Below the pieces are notes generated by a model that worked only from the letters and a program-made list of their open reading frames with translations, had not been told where the DNA came from and ran no database searches. A stretch of 64,000 bases of DNA from Saussurea involucrata (lineage: Eukaryota; Streptophyta; Magnoliopsida; Asterales; Asteraceae), in contig CM066317.1 in assembly GCA_033807775.1 (NCBI GenBank), positions 12,535,370 through 12,599,369 of the forward strand, read 5' to 3'. Both the position numbers and the translations under genes were made by a program. Below are positions 35,087-46,257 of the stretch, piece after piece. Each line of letters opens with the position of its first letter. Within the stretch, counting starts at the first letter, position 1.

Positions 35087-37470
35087 TGTGATCCCAGAAA
35101 CAAGTAATCAATGCAATAACAATAAAATGTCCACCTCTATATTCAATGAATCAAACAAAGCTCACACAATACAATGAAGAACAAATTAAGTGTGTGTGGC
35201 TAGTGTGTGTAGGTGACCTTTGTGATTGCTAGTCTTCAGCACTTTAATCTTCAGATAGGCTTTATCTTCAAGAATCCACTTTGGCGGCTTTAATCTTCAT
35301 TAGGCTCTTCTGAAACAAATAGTCACAAAGTCTTGAAAACACGAACTTCAAATCTGTGTAAGGTTGATCAAGGTCTTCAAACAAAATCTTTATAATCTTC
35401 AAATCATTGGTCTTTTGGCAAATTCTTCAGTCTTTGAATTATGAACAGGATTTGAGGTTTCAACGGGCTTTGAGCTTTAAGACATTCTTGAATAATATTT
35501 AAGCACGAACTGTCTTTGTATCTTCACGCATGTAAACAATTATGAACAAACTGTCTTGAACTTATCTCTCGAAAACACTTTATCTTGAAATTCTTTGACT
35601 TTGGCAAATATCAATTTTGACTCTCGGAGATTGAAATATTCGAATTATCTCTCTCTCTTTTCTTCTGTTTGATATTTCTCCCCCTTTTTGATGATTGTGA
35701 GCATCATGATCATTAAAATTCTTGTTCAGTTTCAGCAGTCTTTGAATACCAGAAATAATCTCCTCCTCTTGACCTGTTTATCCGTCAATTCCAAAAATAT
35801 TTATCCGAATCTTTTCAAATTCAGATAATATAAAAAGTAGTAACCCTGAAACAACGGATGGATCAGTTAAAATGCCTGTAAGTTGCACAAAGACACTTAG
35901 TACAACGAATGTACTTTGGAAAGGAGCTTTTTGATGTTCACTCCTCCAGGGCTTCCATTCAATAATCGAAAAACACGAAGGAATTTCTATGAACGTTATG
36001 ACAAGAAAACATATTCCTTGTGTGTACGTGCAAGTGTAGAAATGATTGAAGCAACTTATGCTTGATAATAGTTAGGCTCAAATTGTGTAAACTGTTGAGA
36101 CAGCAACAAGTTTTCCACGGACTCAATGTGCATGAATGAAGAGCGAAGGTGGGGCAAAATTCCTTCTTTTCAATATCCAAACCTTCCGAGTGAAGATTAG
36201 ATAGATAATATGCTGCATCCCCAACAAAATTGAAACATTTCTTTGTTGAGAAAGAAATGAGTAGCTGGTGGGGTTAAAGCAAGAGTTGGCATGGGCTAGT
36301 TGCCTATTTCAATGATGGTCACCAAAGAAATGTGAACCAATCAGTAATGTGGCTGCCCGGCTCAGAAAGTGGCTGGTGCAGAGTTCTGGTATTCTTTTAA
36401 CTCCGTTCTCACACCCTCTTTCTGTTTTTAATCTGCTCACTGCTAACCAAACTCTCTTTTTCATTTTACCTCAGCACAATGAGATACTCAACCGAATGAG
36501 TTATCTCCCCCACACTTTGATTTTGACCCCTCACCCCTCAATCACTCAAGGATAACTTCTTGGGTAGGAAACACCGGTTAACGTGGATCCATAGAAGTTC
36601 TATTATATCTCACACTGATTCCCATGAATGTTGTCCTAAAAGATATGTTGCTCAACAGTTTAGCTTGAACAATGAAAAATCTCAGCTTTTGGATTACATT
36701 GTCATCATAATGTATGCTCCTCAATTATATCATGAAATATTTGAGCATTTGAACGTTGAAGATTTCTCAAAACAAGGATATCGAAAGAATGAAATGAATA
36801 CAAAAGACTTGTTTGAGAATCTGACAATGTATCAATCAGATCAAACATGAAGGATATTCATTAACGCTTAGGGTATCAAAGAATTGGATCTTTTGTTTAT
36901 ATGAACAAATATAAACAATCTTGAATGAAACGTTTAAGTTCTCACGCTGAAATGAATGTATGATGCTCAACAAACTTTGAATTACAAACGGGAGTATTAC
37001 CATCGAAAATTGTTTCATTTTGAGACATGGTAATAACAAAGTCAATAAGAAACTGAACTGGTGTGTATGAATACTTGAAAGTATATAGACAAGATAATAC
37101 GCAAGTATTAATCTTTGGAAACACACGGTCAGAAACAATGATATAATCTGAGATAATCATGAAAAACATTTAAAATCACACTTCTAAAATTATAAAATTT
37201 GTTTGAATTAGAGAAGTGGTTTGAACATTTAAGAACACGTTTTTCATGCTTGAAAGTCGTTCTTCTTTCAAACAATCTCAGATTAAGTTCAGAAGATACT
37301 TACAATGATCAGTATTATCTCCCCCTCAAATTATGATCGACTGATTTAAGAACGGATAAGCTCCCCCTCAAAATCTGCAAAGATCTTAATTTGACAAAAT
37401 TAGCACATGTAACAATCAAAGGCTATTTTTATTTTTTATTTATTTATTATTATTAGAGATTAAGAACGAG
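35087..37470. other. Left half of composite: LTR-like and leader-like DNA
   Basis: Begins TGTGATCCCAG. TCTCCCCCTTTTT near 35677 and two CTCCCCCTCAAA runs (37320-37370) look like purine tracts on the minus strand, so part may be a minus-strand Copia 3' LTR and 3' region. No primer site and no convincing gene; a 96-codon frame at 36560-36850 has no recognisable features. Confidence 0.4.
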
Positions 37471-37817
37471 TTCTGATCTGATATGATCAGAAGTCAAACA
37501 CATTGAAAGCTCGGGTTCTAAACTGACGTGTTTAGAAGCCATAATCTATTTGAAAAGCGGGTTCTGAACTGAAGTATTCAGAAACCGTTATCTCTTTGAA
37601 GTCCGGGTTCTAAACTAATGTGTTTAGAAACCATTATCTCATTGAAGTGCGGGTTCTAAACTGATGTGTTTAGAAACCATAAATCTCATTGAGGTGCGGG
37701 TTCTAAACTGATGTGTTTAGAAACCATAATCTCATTGAGGAGCGGGTTCTAAACTGATGTGTTTAGAAACCATAAATTCATTGAAATCCGGGTTCTAAAC
37801 TGATGTGTTTAGAAACC
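37471..37817 (+). repeat. Eight-unit hairpin array, ~46-bp period
   Basis: Units start at 37471, 37516, 37562, 37608, 37654, 37701, 37747 and 37793. Each has an 8-base arm, a ~6-base loop and the complementary arm: mostly TTCTAAAC-TGATGT-GTTTAGAA. Unit 1 is TTCTGATC-TGATAT-GATCAGAA and unit 3 has TTCTGAA paired with TTCAGAA. Both arms change together, so pairing is kept. Confidence 0.95.
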
Positions 37818-37832
37818 ATAAACATCATTGTA

Positions 37833-37957
37833 ATGGCTTCTGTGCAAAACAGTACAGAACCCGAGTTATCTGGTATTCTAGCATCTGGACAATTTCGTCC
37901 AATGATGACTAGATTGTCAAACAAGGATCAAGCTTCCACTTCTAACTCTACACCAAT
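37833..37957 (+). pseudogene. Truncated start of a possible Copia gag
   Basis: ATG followed by about 41 open codons (MASVQNSTEPELSGILASGQ, then FRPMMTRLSNKDQASTSNST), hydrophilic and coding-like. It is cut at 37957 by the LTR of the non-coding element. Position just after the hairpin array suggests a gag start, but no domain is left to prove it. Confidence 0.4.
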
Positions 37958-38274
37958 TGTTAGGACACTAAATGTCCTAATTATAAGATAGTTTTGTAAA
38001 GGGGTAATTAATAGTAATATGGGCTTGGATATAGTGTAATGGGCTTGGGCTTAATAGTGTAACAAGGGGGTATATAATGTTTAGTGTGTGTAATTAGGGT
38101 TTAGAGTTTTGTCATTGCAATGTAGCCTCCTTGGTGTAGTGTGTGTTCTAGAGAGAGATCCATTCTCTCTCTAGGTTTCTTTCATCTTGAATAATACACC
38201 ACTTTGATTATCTATCTTCTTGTTACCAATCTCTTCAATATATGAATCGTTGCTTTGTCAAAATGGGACTAACA
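37958..38274 (+). repeat. Left LTR of the non-autonomous element
   Basis: Contains GTATATAATG, a likely TATA box, at about 38070, and an inverted repeat AGAGAGAGATC...TCTCTCTCT near 38150. Confidence 0.9.
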
Positions 38275-38276
38275 AG

Positions 38277-38289
38277 TGGTATCAGAGCC
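38277..38289 (+). other. Primer binding site (initiator tRNA-Met)
   Basis: TGGTATCAGAGCC, two bases after the left LTR. Confidence 0.92.
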
Positions 38290-38559
38290 AAAATCGAAGG
38301 AATCAATCATCGATACGATCATTCTACAACGATTCATCATCAACAGCCCAATCTGGTATGAAACAGTAACTTTTCGAATTTTTGTTGCACACAAACTGTT
38401 TTGGGATTGAAAAACACATTTCTGGTTGTTTTTGGACAAAACTCGAAGTATTAAAGTTGTCCAGAATGCCAGTGCGCACCTACGTACCAATTTTCAGCCC
38501 AAACAGATCAGTATTGAAGTTTCGACTTAAGATTTTTTGAATCTTCATCCATGTCGCAA

Positions 38560-39210
38560 CCTTGATATTCATCGAAATCGCAATCAGAAGATTCATCGAA
38601 ATCGCAATCTTCAAATATTCATCGAAATCGCAGTGATCTTTGTGTGAACAGTACAAAGTCGCAGTGACCTATTGCGACTTCATTCCCATATCGCAATCCA
38701 CATCACGATGAACAGTACCAAATCGCAATGGTCTATTGCGACTTGGCCTCCAAATCGCAATGGTCTATTGCGACTTGACCTCCAAATCGCAATGGTCTAT
38801 TGCGACTTGGCCTCCAAATCGCAATCGTCTATTGCGACTTGCCCCAAATCGCAATCCATTACACTATGAACAGTACCAAATCGCAACCTTCAGTTGCGAC
38901 TTGGGTGAACCTTTGTCTATTGCGACTTGGCTCCAAATCGCAATCCACATCACGATGAACAGTACCAAATCGCAATGGTCTATTGCGACTTGGCCTACAA
39001 ATCGCAATGGTCTATTGCGACTTGGCCTCCAAATCGCAATTGCCTATTGCGACTTCGGTCCCGAATCGCAATCCATTACACTATGAACAGTACCAAATCG
39101 CAACCTTCAGTTGCGACTTGGGTGAACTTTTGCCTATTGCGACTTCAGGTGTTGCGACTTCAGCTATTGCGACTTCAGTGCATTGCGACTTCAGTGCGTT
39201 GTGACTCCGG
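38560..39210 (+). repeat. TCGCAAT...ATTGCGA hairpin array, 32-bp units in a higher-order repeat
   Basis: The core at 38720-39130 has 32-bp units such as ATCGCAATGGTCTATTGCGA plus a spacer CTTGGCCTCCAA. Stem TCGCAAT/ATTGCGA, loop of five (GGTCT, CGTCT, TGCCT). A variant TCGCAAC-CTTCA-GTTGCGA (near 38881 and 39097) keeps pairing by changing both arms. Groups are separated by CACTATGAACAGTACC-type spacers, giving a super-unit of about 216-242 bp. Flanks at 38560-38640 and 39130-39200 hold looser copies. Confidence 0.92.
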
Positions 39211-39323
39211 GTTTTAACATGGTTTGTGTTGCAACAAAGGGTTAAAAATGTGTAATCATGACTGTTTCTAGAGATCAAGATGGTATCCTCGCCCTATTAA
39301 TCACCCATTCACTAAAAAAAAAA

Positions 39324-39343
39324 TCCGCTAACCGGTTAGCGGA
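39324..39343. repeat. Perfect 20-bp palindrome next to an A-run
   Basis: TCCGCTAACCGGTTAGCGGA is fully self-complementary and preceded by ten A. On the minus strand it forms a stem followed by a T-run, like a simple transcription stop. No function shown. Confidence 0.85.
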
Positions 39344-40206
39344 ACCCCCGTGCTTAGTCTCAGGAGGGGGCATTGTTCATGGTGTTTAGCATAAAGCGCG
39401 TGTGACATCATTCCCATATTTAGGCTGTCACATACATATTGCAACTGTCAATGCTTAAAGGAGCTCAAGTTTGCCAAGATTTTCAGAAGATGGGTGTTGG
39501 AATTCAGTCTTTAGTTGAATTGGATTAGACGTTTGAGCATTTGCAATCATTATTCTGGAGTTTTTGATTGACTATGCTAGACCGTTGAGTGCTCTTCTGA
39601 CCTGATCAATCAGAATTGTGAGTGCTTGCAATCGTCGTTCTGGTGCTTTGGTTGTGATTCAAACTCTTGAGTGCTTATAATCATTCAGCTATTTCTTGAA
39701 GATTGAAGTTCCGGATTTTCATCATTCAGTATTCTGATATTTTGGGGATGAGCATTTTTCTACAGTTGATGAACAATGTTACTTGTGGAGTTCTTCTAAA
39801 CCCTACCTTATAGTGTATGCTTCATTATGTTTCCTCCTTCGAGCAAATCCGAATCACGCTCTTAAGCTGAATTCCTATTTAACTTGCGGCTTATCAACGG
39901 ATTTGGTGTTATAGACTGAGTTTGCATTTGGTTAATCACGCAACAACTCGCTCGTTATCTTTCTTGTGAGCTTATCAGTACGAGCTAGAGTTTCCACATT
40001 TATGAAGATGTTTTTCGTGCACTCGGTCGAGGCATTGAATCCGATTTGTCAAGGTTGAAATTTAAAGAGTAAGAGCATATTTCAAGGGGGAGCCTAGACT
40101 ACATTTGAAGAATTGCATCACTACGGTTTTCTAAAGAAATCAAGGGGGAGAAGAACTGAAGATCTTTCGAGACGGGTGATTCCTTTACAAAACTATAGGG
40201 GGAGAT

Positions 40207-40525
40207 TGTTAGGACACTAAATGTCCTAATTATAAGATAGTTTTGTAAAGGGGTAATTAATAGTAATATGGGCTTGGATATAGTGTAATGGGCTTGGGCT
40301 TAATAGTGTAACAAGGGGGTATATAATGTTTAGTGTGTGTAATTAGGGTTTAGAGTGTGTCTATTGCAATGTAGCCTCCAAGGTGTTTGTGTGTGTTCTA
40401 GAGAGAGATCCATTCTCTCTCTAGGTTGCTTTCATCTTGAATAATACACCACTTTGATTATCTATCTTCTTGTTACTATCTACATCAATATATGAATCGT
40501 TGCCTTGTTTAAAATGGGACTAACA
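40207..40525 (+). repeat. Right LTR of the non-autonomous element
   Basis: Partner of 37958-38274. Directly followed by the ATTAC duplication and the rest of the C1 LTR. Confidence 0.9.
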
Positions 40526-40530
40526 ATTAC

Positions 40531-41393
40531 ACACAGAAACTAAAGATTGTTGCGGAAAAGAACAGTTAAACTATTCTAACAATCTAACACAAAGTATACT
40601 AACAAAACAACTAAGAACACTTAGAACAAAGCTATCAGGTTACAAAGCAATATGGAGATTTCTTGCACTGAGAGAGATTTCCAGAAAGCGTAGTATGCAT
40701 GGGGATATCTTCTTCCTTTTATAGTGACAAGGAATGTACAAGCATTAAATGCTTGGGACACTTGTCATCATCATATTTGCTGAGGATGTTGACTCCTGAA
40801 AAGCTGAGATGTCTTTATCACCTTTTACTAGGTACTAGGAATAGAGCCCATATTGCTGAAAGGGACTTTAACTGATAATGGATAAAACGACAAACAGTCA
40901 CTTTTATCTGCCAAACGATATTGTCCCATAATAAATGATCTTCTTGATGTGTATTCTAAGACAATCACACCGATGAAGTTTCACCGATACAATTGACTTT
41001 GGAACTTGAAACAATCTGCAGAGAGAAAATCATTTAGTTGATAACACATAGATCCCACCGATTTTAGCACCCTTATCGGTGGGATGATGCTGACCGACAA
41101 AGGATATGTAGGTGAAGGGGTTGTCTACCGATTTGTGAGAACAAGATCGGTGATGGGTTGTCCACCGATTTGTGAGAACAAATTCGGTGGATAATGACTT
41201 GGTTGAATGTAGAGAAGAGTCTTCTATTTTCCACAAGTAGAATGTCTTCAAGCTTGGTTCCGGTTGATCTTCGACTTCACCGAACAGTTGATATCTTGTA
41301 CAAGTCATCTTTAAAAGAACCATGCTAAAACATTCTAAGTAAGATATAAGGGAGAACAACGGTGAGTCAATTTCAAATCTAGGTGACCCAACA
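40531..41393 (-). repeat. C1 5' LTR, second piece (863 bp)
   Basis: Matches 760-1622 with about a dozen substitutions. Ends GACCCAACA, then the ATCAT target duplication. Confidence 0.93.
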
Positions 41394-41398
41394 ATCAT

Positions 41399-42600
41399 AA
41401 ACACACAAATCCATAAAAGACAAAATAGATCAAAAAAAAGAACAAAAAGAATGGTCTATGTGAAAAGAACCCAAAAAGAGTAAAAATGGTCAAAATGCAA
41501 TTTTATTCAGATACTCTTCAATATTCTAAGTATGGAGCTCAAATTCAAATAGGGGGAGATTGTTGGGTCACCGAAGATTTGAAATTGACTCACCGATGTT
41601 TCCTCTAAAATCTTACTTAGAATATTTTAGCATGGTTCTTTGTAATGGCTTGTACAAGATAGCAAATGTTTGGTGAAGTCAAAGATCAACCAAAGTCAAG
41701 ATTGAAGATCCTCTCATTGTGGAAGTGAGAGATCCCACATCAACAACTACAAGTCATTGTCCACCGATGGTGTTCCCACACATCGGTGGACACCTCTCCA
41801 CCGACCTCTCTCTGTGTCGGCCAACAATATCCCACCTATGAAGGCTCTCAAATAGGTGGGATCTCAAGAAGTCTTGATGGATGTTTTTCTTCAAGTGGAG
41901 TCACAAGTGTCAAAATATACATCGGTGGGATCCTCAAAGTTGGGGGATTATCTCATAACTTCACTCCTAAGAAGACTCTCACCTACCATGTTCATGACAT
42001 GTCGGTGGGATCTTCAAATAGAAGGATCCTACCTTTTGTCCATGCTAAAAGGTTTTCTCTTGAAAGAAGGAATGTCTGGGTATGGAAGAAAAAGATTCAT
42101 TTGTCCCTTTTCCCATTCTTAGATATTGTCTCCATCAAACCTTTATAGCATTATAGGAAAAGACATATCAACTTTTGAGAGCCAAACTTATCCTTCAAAT
42201 GACAAAGTGACAAGTGTCCTATGCTACACATACTCTTGGCACTATATAAAGATGAAGACCACTCCATGCAGAATATCTCTTGAAACTCTTGAAAGACTTG
42301 AAGATTACTCTGTGCTCAAGATATTCTACTCCTTTCTCTCTTTGAACTTTATAGCTTTTAATCTTTGTGTTTTAGAAGTTGTTTAGTTTTCAGTATTACT
42401 TTGTGAAGATTGTTAGAATAGATTTTATCCGTTCTTTCCGCAACAATCTAATTGTTCTATGTGTTCTATGTGTAATTCTTGATTGAAAGATTTTCAATAA
42501 TAGAATTAAATTAAAGTGGAAAAATTGTGTATTGTATTCAACCCCCCCCCCCCCTTCTATAATACCTGTTCCTGTTCTTGTAAGCCATTTGGGACTAACA
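41399..42600 (+). mobile_element. E0: end of internal region, polypurine tract and 3' LTR
   Basis: Internal DNA to 41545, purine tract CAAATAGGGGGAGAT (41546-41560), then the LTR 41561-42600 (TGTTGGGTCA ... GGGACTAACA, 1040 bp). It is related to the C1 LTR (same ends, same ATTGTATTCAACCCC segment near 42530) but clearly diverged, so E0 is an older relative of C1. A run of ~14 C lies at 42541-42554. The partner 5' LTR lies outside the window. Confidence 0.9.
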
Positions 42601-43650
42601 AGTTGAAAAAAACAATGTATTATATAACACATATAAAAAATATATAATTTTAATTAATATATGCATACGGGGATGGAGGTAGGGGTGGGAAATACATTAC
42701 CCGCCCCCGTTTTAACATGTCAGGGATCCTCGGACCCGATACACGTATTTACAGGGAATCCCCGATCCCGAAGAGGGTGGGTGCACCGGATCCCCAACGG
42801 GGCGGGGCAATTCACCATATGCATAATAGCTACATGTCTTTCTCTTGCTCATATATATTGTTCTTAATCATGTTGATTTTGTTTTCTTGACTAGATGAAA
42901 CAACGACATATGTTTCTCATGAACATCTTTTAGTGCTCTACGAGCTTTATAATTCTGTGACACAATGTTTTGTTTAATGTAATCATTATCTGCATGTCAT
43001 CATTCTTTTACTCGACTCAATAATAGAACCCAGATAATAAAACTTTCATTTCTCTTAATTTATTAACTATTGTTTTTGTCATTACTGATTAATATATAAA
43101 TATTGACCAAGGCCTTTAAGACATATTAAAGAAATCCCAACAATCTTAAAATGAATTAACCAATTAAATCACAAATAATGAAATTTTGTTATGTAACTAT
43201 TGACATATTCATAATAATTTGTCTAATAAGGATCATTTATTTAAGAATCTAACTGATTTTGAATTACTCATTATAAATATCGTTATACATTCATTATAAA
43301 TATCATATAAATATCTTATAATAATAATAATAATAATAATACATGGACCATGGTATCAAACTATCAATGATAAATAATATTCATATATATTTAAGTGTTT
43401 TATCAAAATACTTTATAGATAATTGAATTCTCAACTGGCTTTAAATAAACTATTCCCTTATTCAATAATTTATAAATACAAAATTCAAATAACTTTTTCC
43501 CCAAAAATGCGCCAATAACAAAAAGAAATAAAATAAGAATGTAAAGTGTAGCAAGTGGATTGAGAAAATGGTATATAATATATGGTGGGGCGGGTGGCAC
43601 CCGGAAAGGGAAAGGGTGGTCCGACCAATGAGTGCATACGGGAATGGTTT
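42601..43650. other. AT-rich intergenic DNA
   Basis: No gene seen. A GC-rich patch at 42690-42800 (repeated GGATCC / CCCGA words) and another at 43585-43630 look like decayed repeat ends. An (AAT)n run lies near 43320-43340. Confidence 0.5.
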
Positions 43651-44375
43651 AGGCTATATTTGGCAAACTAGCTGATAAGTTAGCTGGTAGCTGATAAGAT
43701 AGTTGTTGACTCATAAGCTAGCTGACAGCTGATAAGCTAGCGGATGAAAAAGTCACGTTTGACAAAAACTAGTTTATAACATGTAAAATGACAAAAAATG
43801 ACATGTTTAAAGAATTATCAATTAAAATATTTAATTATATGATTAAAACAATTTTATAGCAATATAATATATTAATTAATACAACCAATATACTATAAAT
43901 TTTGAATTTGTTAAAATAAGTTTTAGAAAAAATATATATTTAATTTATAATTTTAAATAACCGTTACATACAATATGAAAAAGATAATCAAATAATAAAT
44001 AAAAGATAAATAGTAATTGATAATTAAAAAATAAATAAAAATCATTTACATGATTAACAATAACTCTAAATAATTAAAAACTAATATCAATGTATAATTA
44101 AATTTAATTTAATAACTTTCAATTAATATTAATTAATTGATATTTATTAATTAATAATAAATAAATTTTAAAAAATAATATTTATTTATAATGGTAGTTA
44201 ATAAATAATAATTAATATTTATAAGGGCAATATTGGAATATTAAAAAAAACTACTGAAAAGTTACTTCAAGTAGCGTTTCAAAAAGTTAGCTTATAAGCT
44301 AAATTATGGTCATCCAAACATATACCCACAAAAAAACTAGCTTATAAACTAGCTTTTTTTGCCAAACAATGTCTT
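43651..44375. mobile_element. hAT-like MITE or non-autonomous DNA element
   Basis: Ends TATATTTGGCAAACTAGCT and AGCTTTTTTTGCCAAACA are imperfect inverted repeats, with GCTGATAAG/CTTATAAGCT words inside each end. AT-rich interior. A shorter relative sits in the RBOH gene at 53652-53920. Confidence 0.6.
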
Positions 44376-45950
44376 AGTTGCCTGGTTGGCCATCAAGAGA
44401 GTCTCTAGGAACTATATTAAAATAGAAAATAAAAGAAATAAAATTTTAGTACTTTTGTTGTTCTAACAACTATGTTATATTTTATGTTAAAAAAAGATTG
44501 TAAGAACATATTCAACAGTTATGTTAAAGTTTCTTTTTGAAATAAAATAAAAAATCAAAATCTCTAAAAAAAATTACATCCAACTCCAATAACTCTTCTA
44601 TTTTAGCAACTCTAGTATTATTATCTTATTAAAATATTCAATATATAAAAGCTTGTGAGATTTTTTTTATAGGTAATGATTAGTTTTGGAGGAAACTATT
44701 TATTTAGAGAAAATAAGGTTTTGAACAATTTTTTGCTTCAACACCTTTTTCAAAACGAGGGAGAGAGAGAGAGAGTAATTTTCTCCCAATTTGAAGATAT
44801 TTCAAAAAATGATTACCAAAAGAGAGAAATGATTTTTTTATTATATCCCATCAATGATAAATTTTGTAATTAAATGTTTACATGAGAGAAATAGTATTTT
44901 ATTGATTATATAGAATATTTTGATAACATAATCCATGATTTATCTCTAAAATGGAGAATCTGTTGAAGATGAACATAAGTCTTTTAAAAATTTCGACTTT
45001 TGAATCTTTGTTTTAAATAAATTTTGAAGAATCTGTTGGAAATGTTTTTTGTTTAAGTGAGATAGAAGGTTTATTTTATTTTAACATTAATTTAATACTT
45101 TTTATAGGGTTGAGACATTACACATTTATATAATGAAACGTGAAATGTGAAATGTTAAGTCATTTATATGAAATGTGTATTTTTAAGTCAATTTATATGA
45201 CATGTATAATTTTAAGCCATTTATATGATATGTGTCATTTTTGTCAATTTTTTTAGGACAATATATTAAATAGGTAAAATTAAATAATTTTACATAGGTT
45301 AAATGGTTTAAATGTTGCCAAAAGTATACCTTTAGAGCATGTTTATCATATTCTTTATAAGTTTTTCTATAATAAAAAAAGTAAAAGTTATAATCTTTTA
45401 AAAAATTACATTACTTCTATTTTAGATAATTCAACAGTAATTATATTTAAAGCCGTGAAGACCAAGGCTTGCGATCGACCTTCTTGTCTATTAACTTTTG
45501 CTATTGTATAATCCAAAAAATTTATACAAAAATAATAATTTAATCTTATTGATGAGAATGAATAAAAAGAGTTATTTATTTTTTCTTTTCATTTTAAGTT
45601 TTACAAAAACTTTAAACTTGAAGTTTTTTCTTATTTTCTTTATTTTAGATGATAATATAGAGAATCTGTTAAAAAATAAAATAAAAACCAAAACTTTTTT
45701 TTTGTCTTTTATATAATCAAAATCATTTTTATAATCTTTGTTTTTAGTGGTTTTTATTTGGGTAAAAGAAAAAAACAATCAACTAAAGAACGAAAACGCC
45801 CACATTGAACAAAATTTTTAATGACCAATTGATCACTAAAAATTTGGACCAAATTCAAACGTTTTTACAAATTATAACAACTATATTATAATTTTGTAAC
45901 TAGGGGATGAAAAATAATATTTTTCACAAACCACATGAACCAAATTTGTA
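44376..45950. other. AT-rich intergenic DNA with decayed MITE pieces
   Basis: Fragments with GAGAATCTGTTGGAGATG-type words (44950, 45660) match the MITE at 46258-46630. No gene seen. Confidence 0.45.
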
Positions 45951-45954
45951 ACTT

Positions 45955-46238
45955 GGGGTGTTTGGTTGGGGGTACTGAGAGGTAAAGAATGAAAATGATA
46001 ATGAAAACTACTGTTTGGTTTGGTGTAATATAATGGATCAATTACCTTAAACCCGTTAATTTCCATTCCTGACCTAATTGGGGGAAATGAAAATTTTATT
46101 CTCACTCAACTATTTTTTCTCATTTCTCGATATTGAATGAAAAATATTTTTTATTTTCATGTTGGACGTCTCATATTTGTATTAAAAATATTATATAAAA
46201 CATTTTTTTATTAATTATATTAGTTAACCAAACAACAT
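45955..46238. mobile_element. Probable MITE with GGGGTGTTTGGTT end
   Basis: Left end GGGGTGTTTGGTT and right end AACCAAACAACATC are near-inverted. Interior has ATGAAAATGATAATG and its approximate complement. Confidence 0.4.
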
Positions 46239-46257
46239 CAATAGAATACTCATTCTT

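Larger units (their letters stand above)
35087..40525. mobile_element. Composite insertion in C1 5' LTR, flanked by ATTAC
   Basis: The 972-bp LTR is broken exactly here; ATTAC stands at 35082-35086 and again at 40526-40530, a clean 5-bp target duplication. The insert starts TGTGATCCCAG and ends GGGACTAACA, two ends that do not belong to one LTR. Its right half is a recognisable non-coding LTR element (37958-40525), which has no matching duplication of its own (CCAAT left, ATTAC right). Its left half (35087-37957) is leader-like sequence with a minus-strand polypurine-like tract near 35676 and a short start of a coding region at 37833. Confidence 0.8.
37958..40525 (+). mobile_element. Non-autonomous Copia-like LTR element with hairpin arrays
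   Basis: LTRs 37958-38274 (317 bp) and 40207-40525 (319 bp) start TGTTAGGACA and end GGGACTAACA. Primer site TGGTATCAGAGCC at 38277-38289 and a purine tract TAGGGGGAGAT before the right LTR. The ~1.9-kb interior has no long frame; it holds an array of ATCGCAAT/ATTGCGA hairpins and a perfect 20-bp palindrome. It must use the proteins of an autonomous Copia element. LTR differences (about 15) all lie in the second half; the first ~150 bases are identical. Confidence 0.88.
651..41393 (-). mobile_element. C1: SIRE-like Ty1/Copia retrotransposon, split by nested insertions
   Basis: A complete minus-strand Copia element. Order on the minus strand: 5' LTR (41393-40531 plus 35086-34978), initiator-tRNA-Met primer site, gag, protease-integrase, reverse transcriptase, RNase H, a long extra coding region, polypurine tract and 3' LTR (1622-651). 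Target duplication is ATCAT on both sides (646-650, 41394-41398). Both LTRs are 972 bp once insertions are removed, and I count about 14 differences by eye (about 98.5% identity), so insertion is fairly recent. Gag-pol order and the long coding region after RNase H are typical of the SIRE/Maximus lineage. Stops and frameshifts make it non-autonomous now. It is interrupted at 10131-33057 (Athila-like) and 35087-40525 (composite). Confidence 0.92.

Noticed and set aside
36560..36850. 96-codon plus-strand frame in the composite
   Set aside because: No recognisable motif, lies in leader-like AT-rich DNA between LTR features; expected by chance at this length.
37471..39130. Regular repeats with spacers, at first sight CRISPR-like
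   Set aside because: Plant nuclear retroelement context, no cas genes, spacers are near-identical to each other, and units are palindromic tandem repeats.
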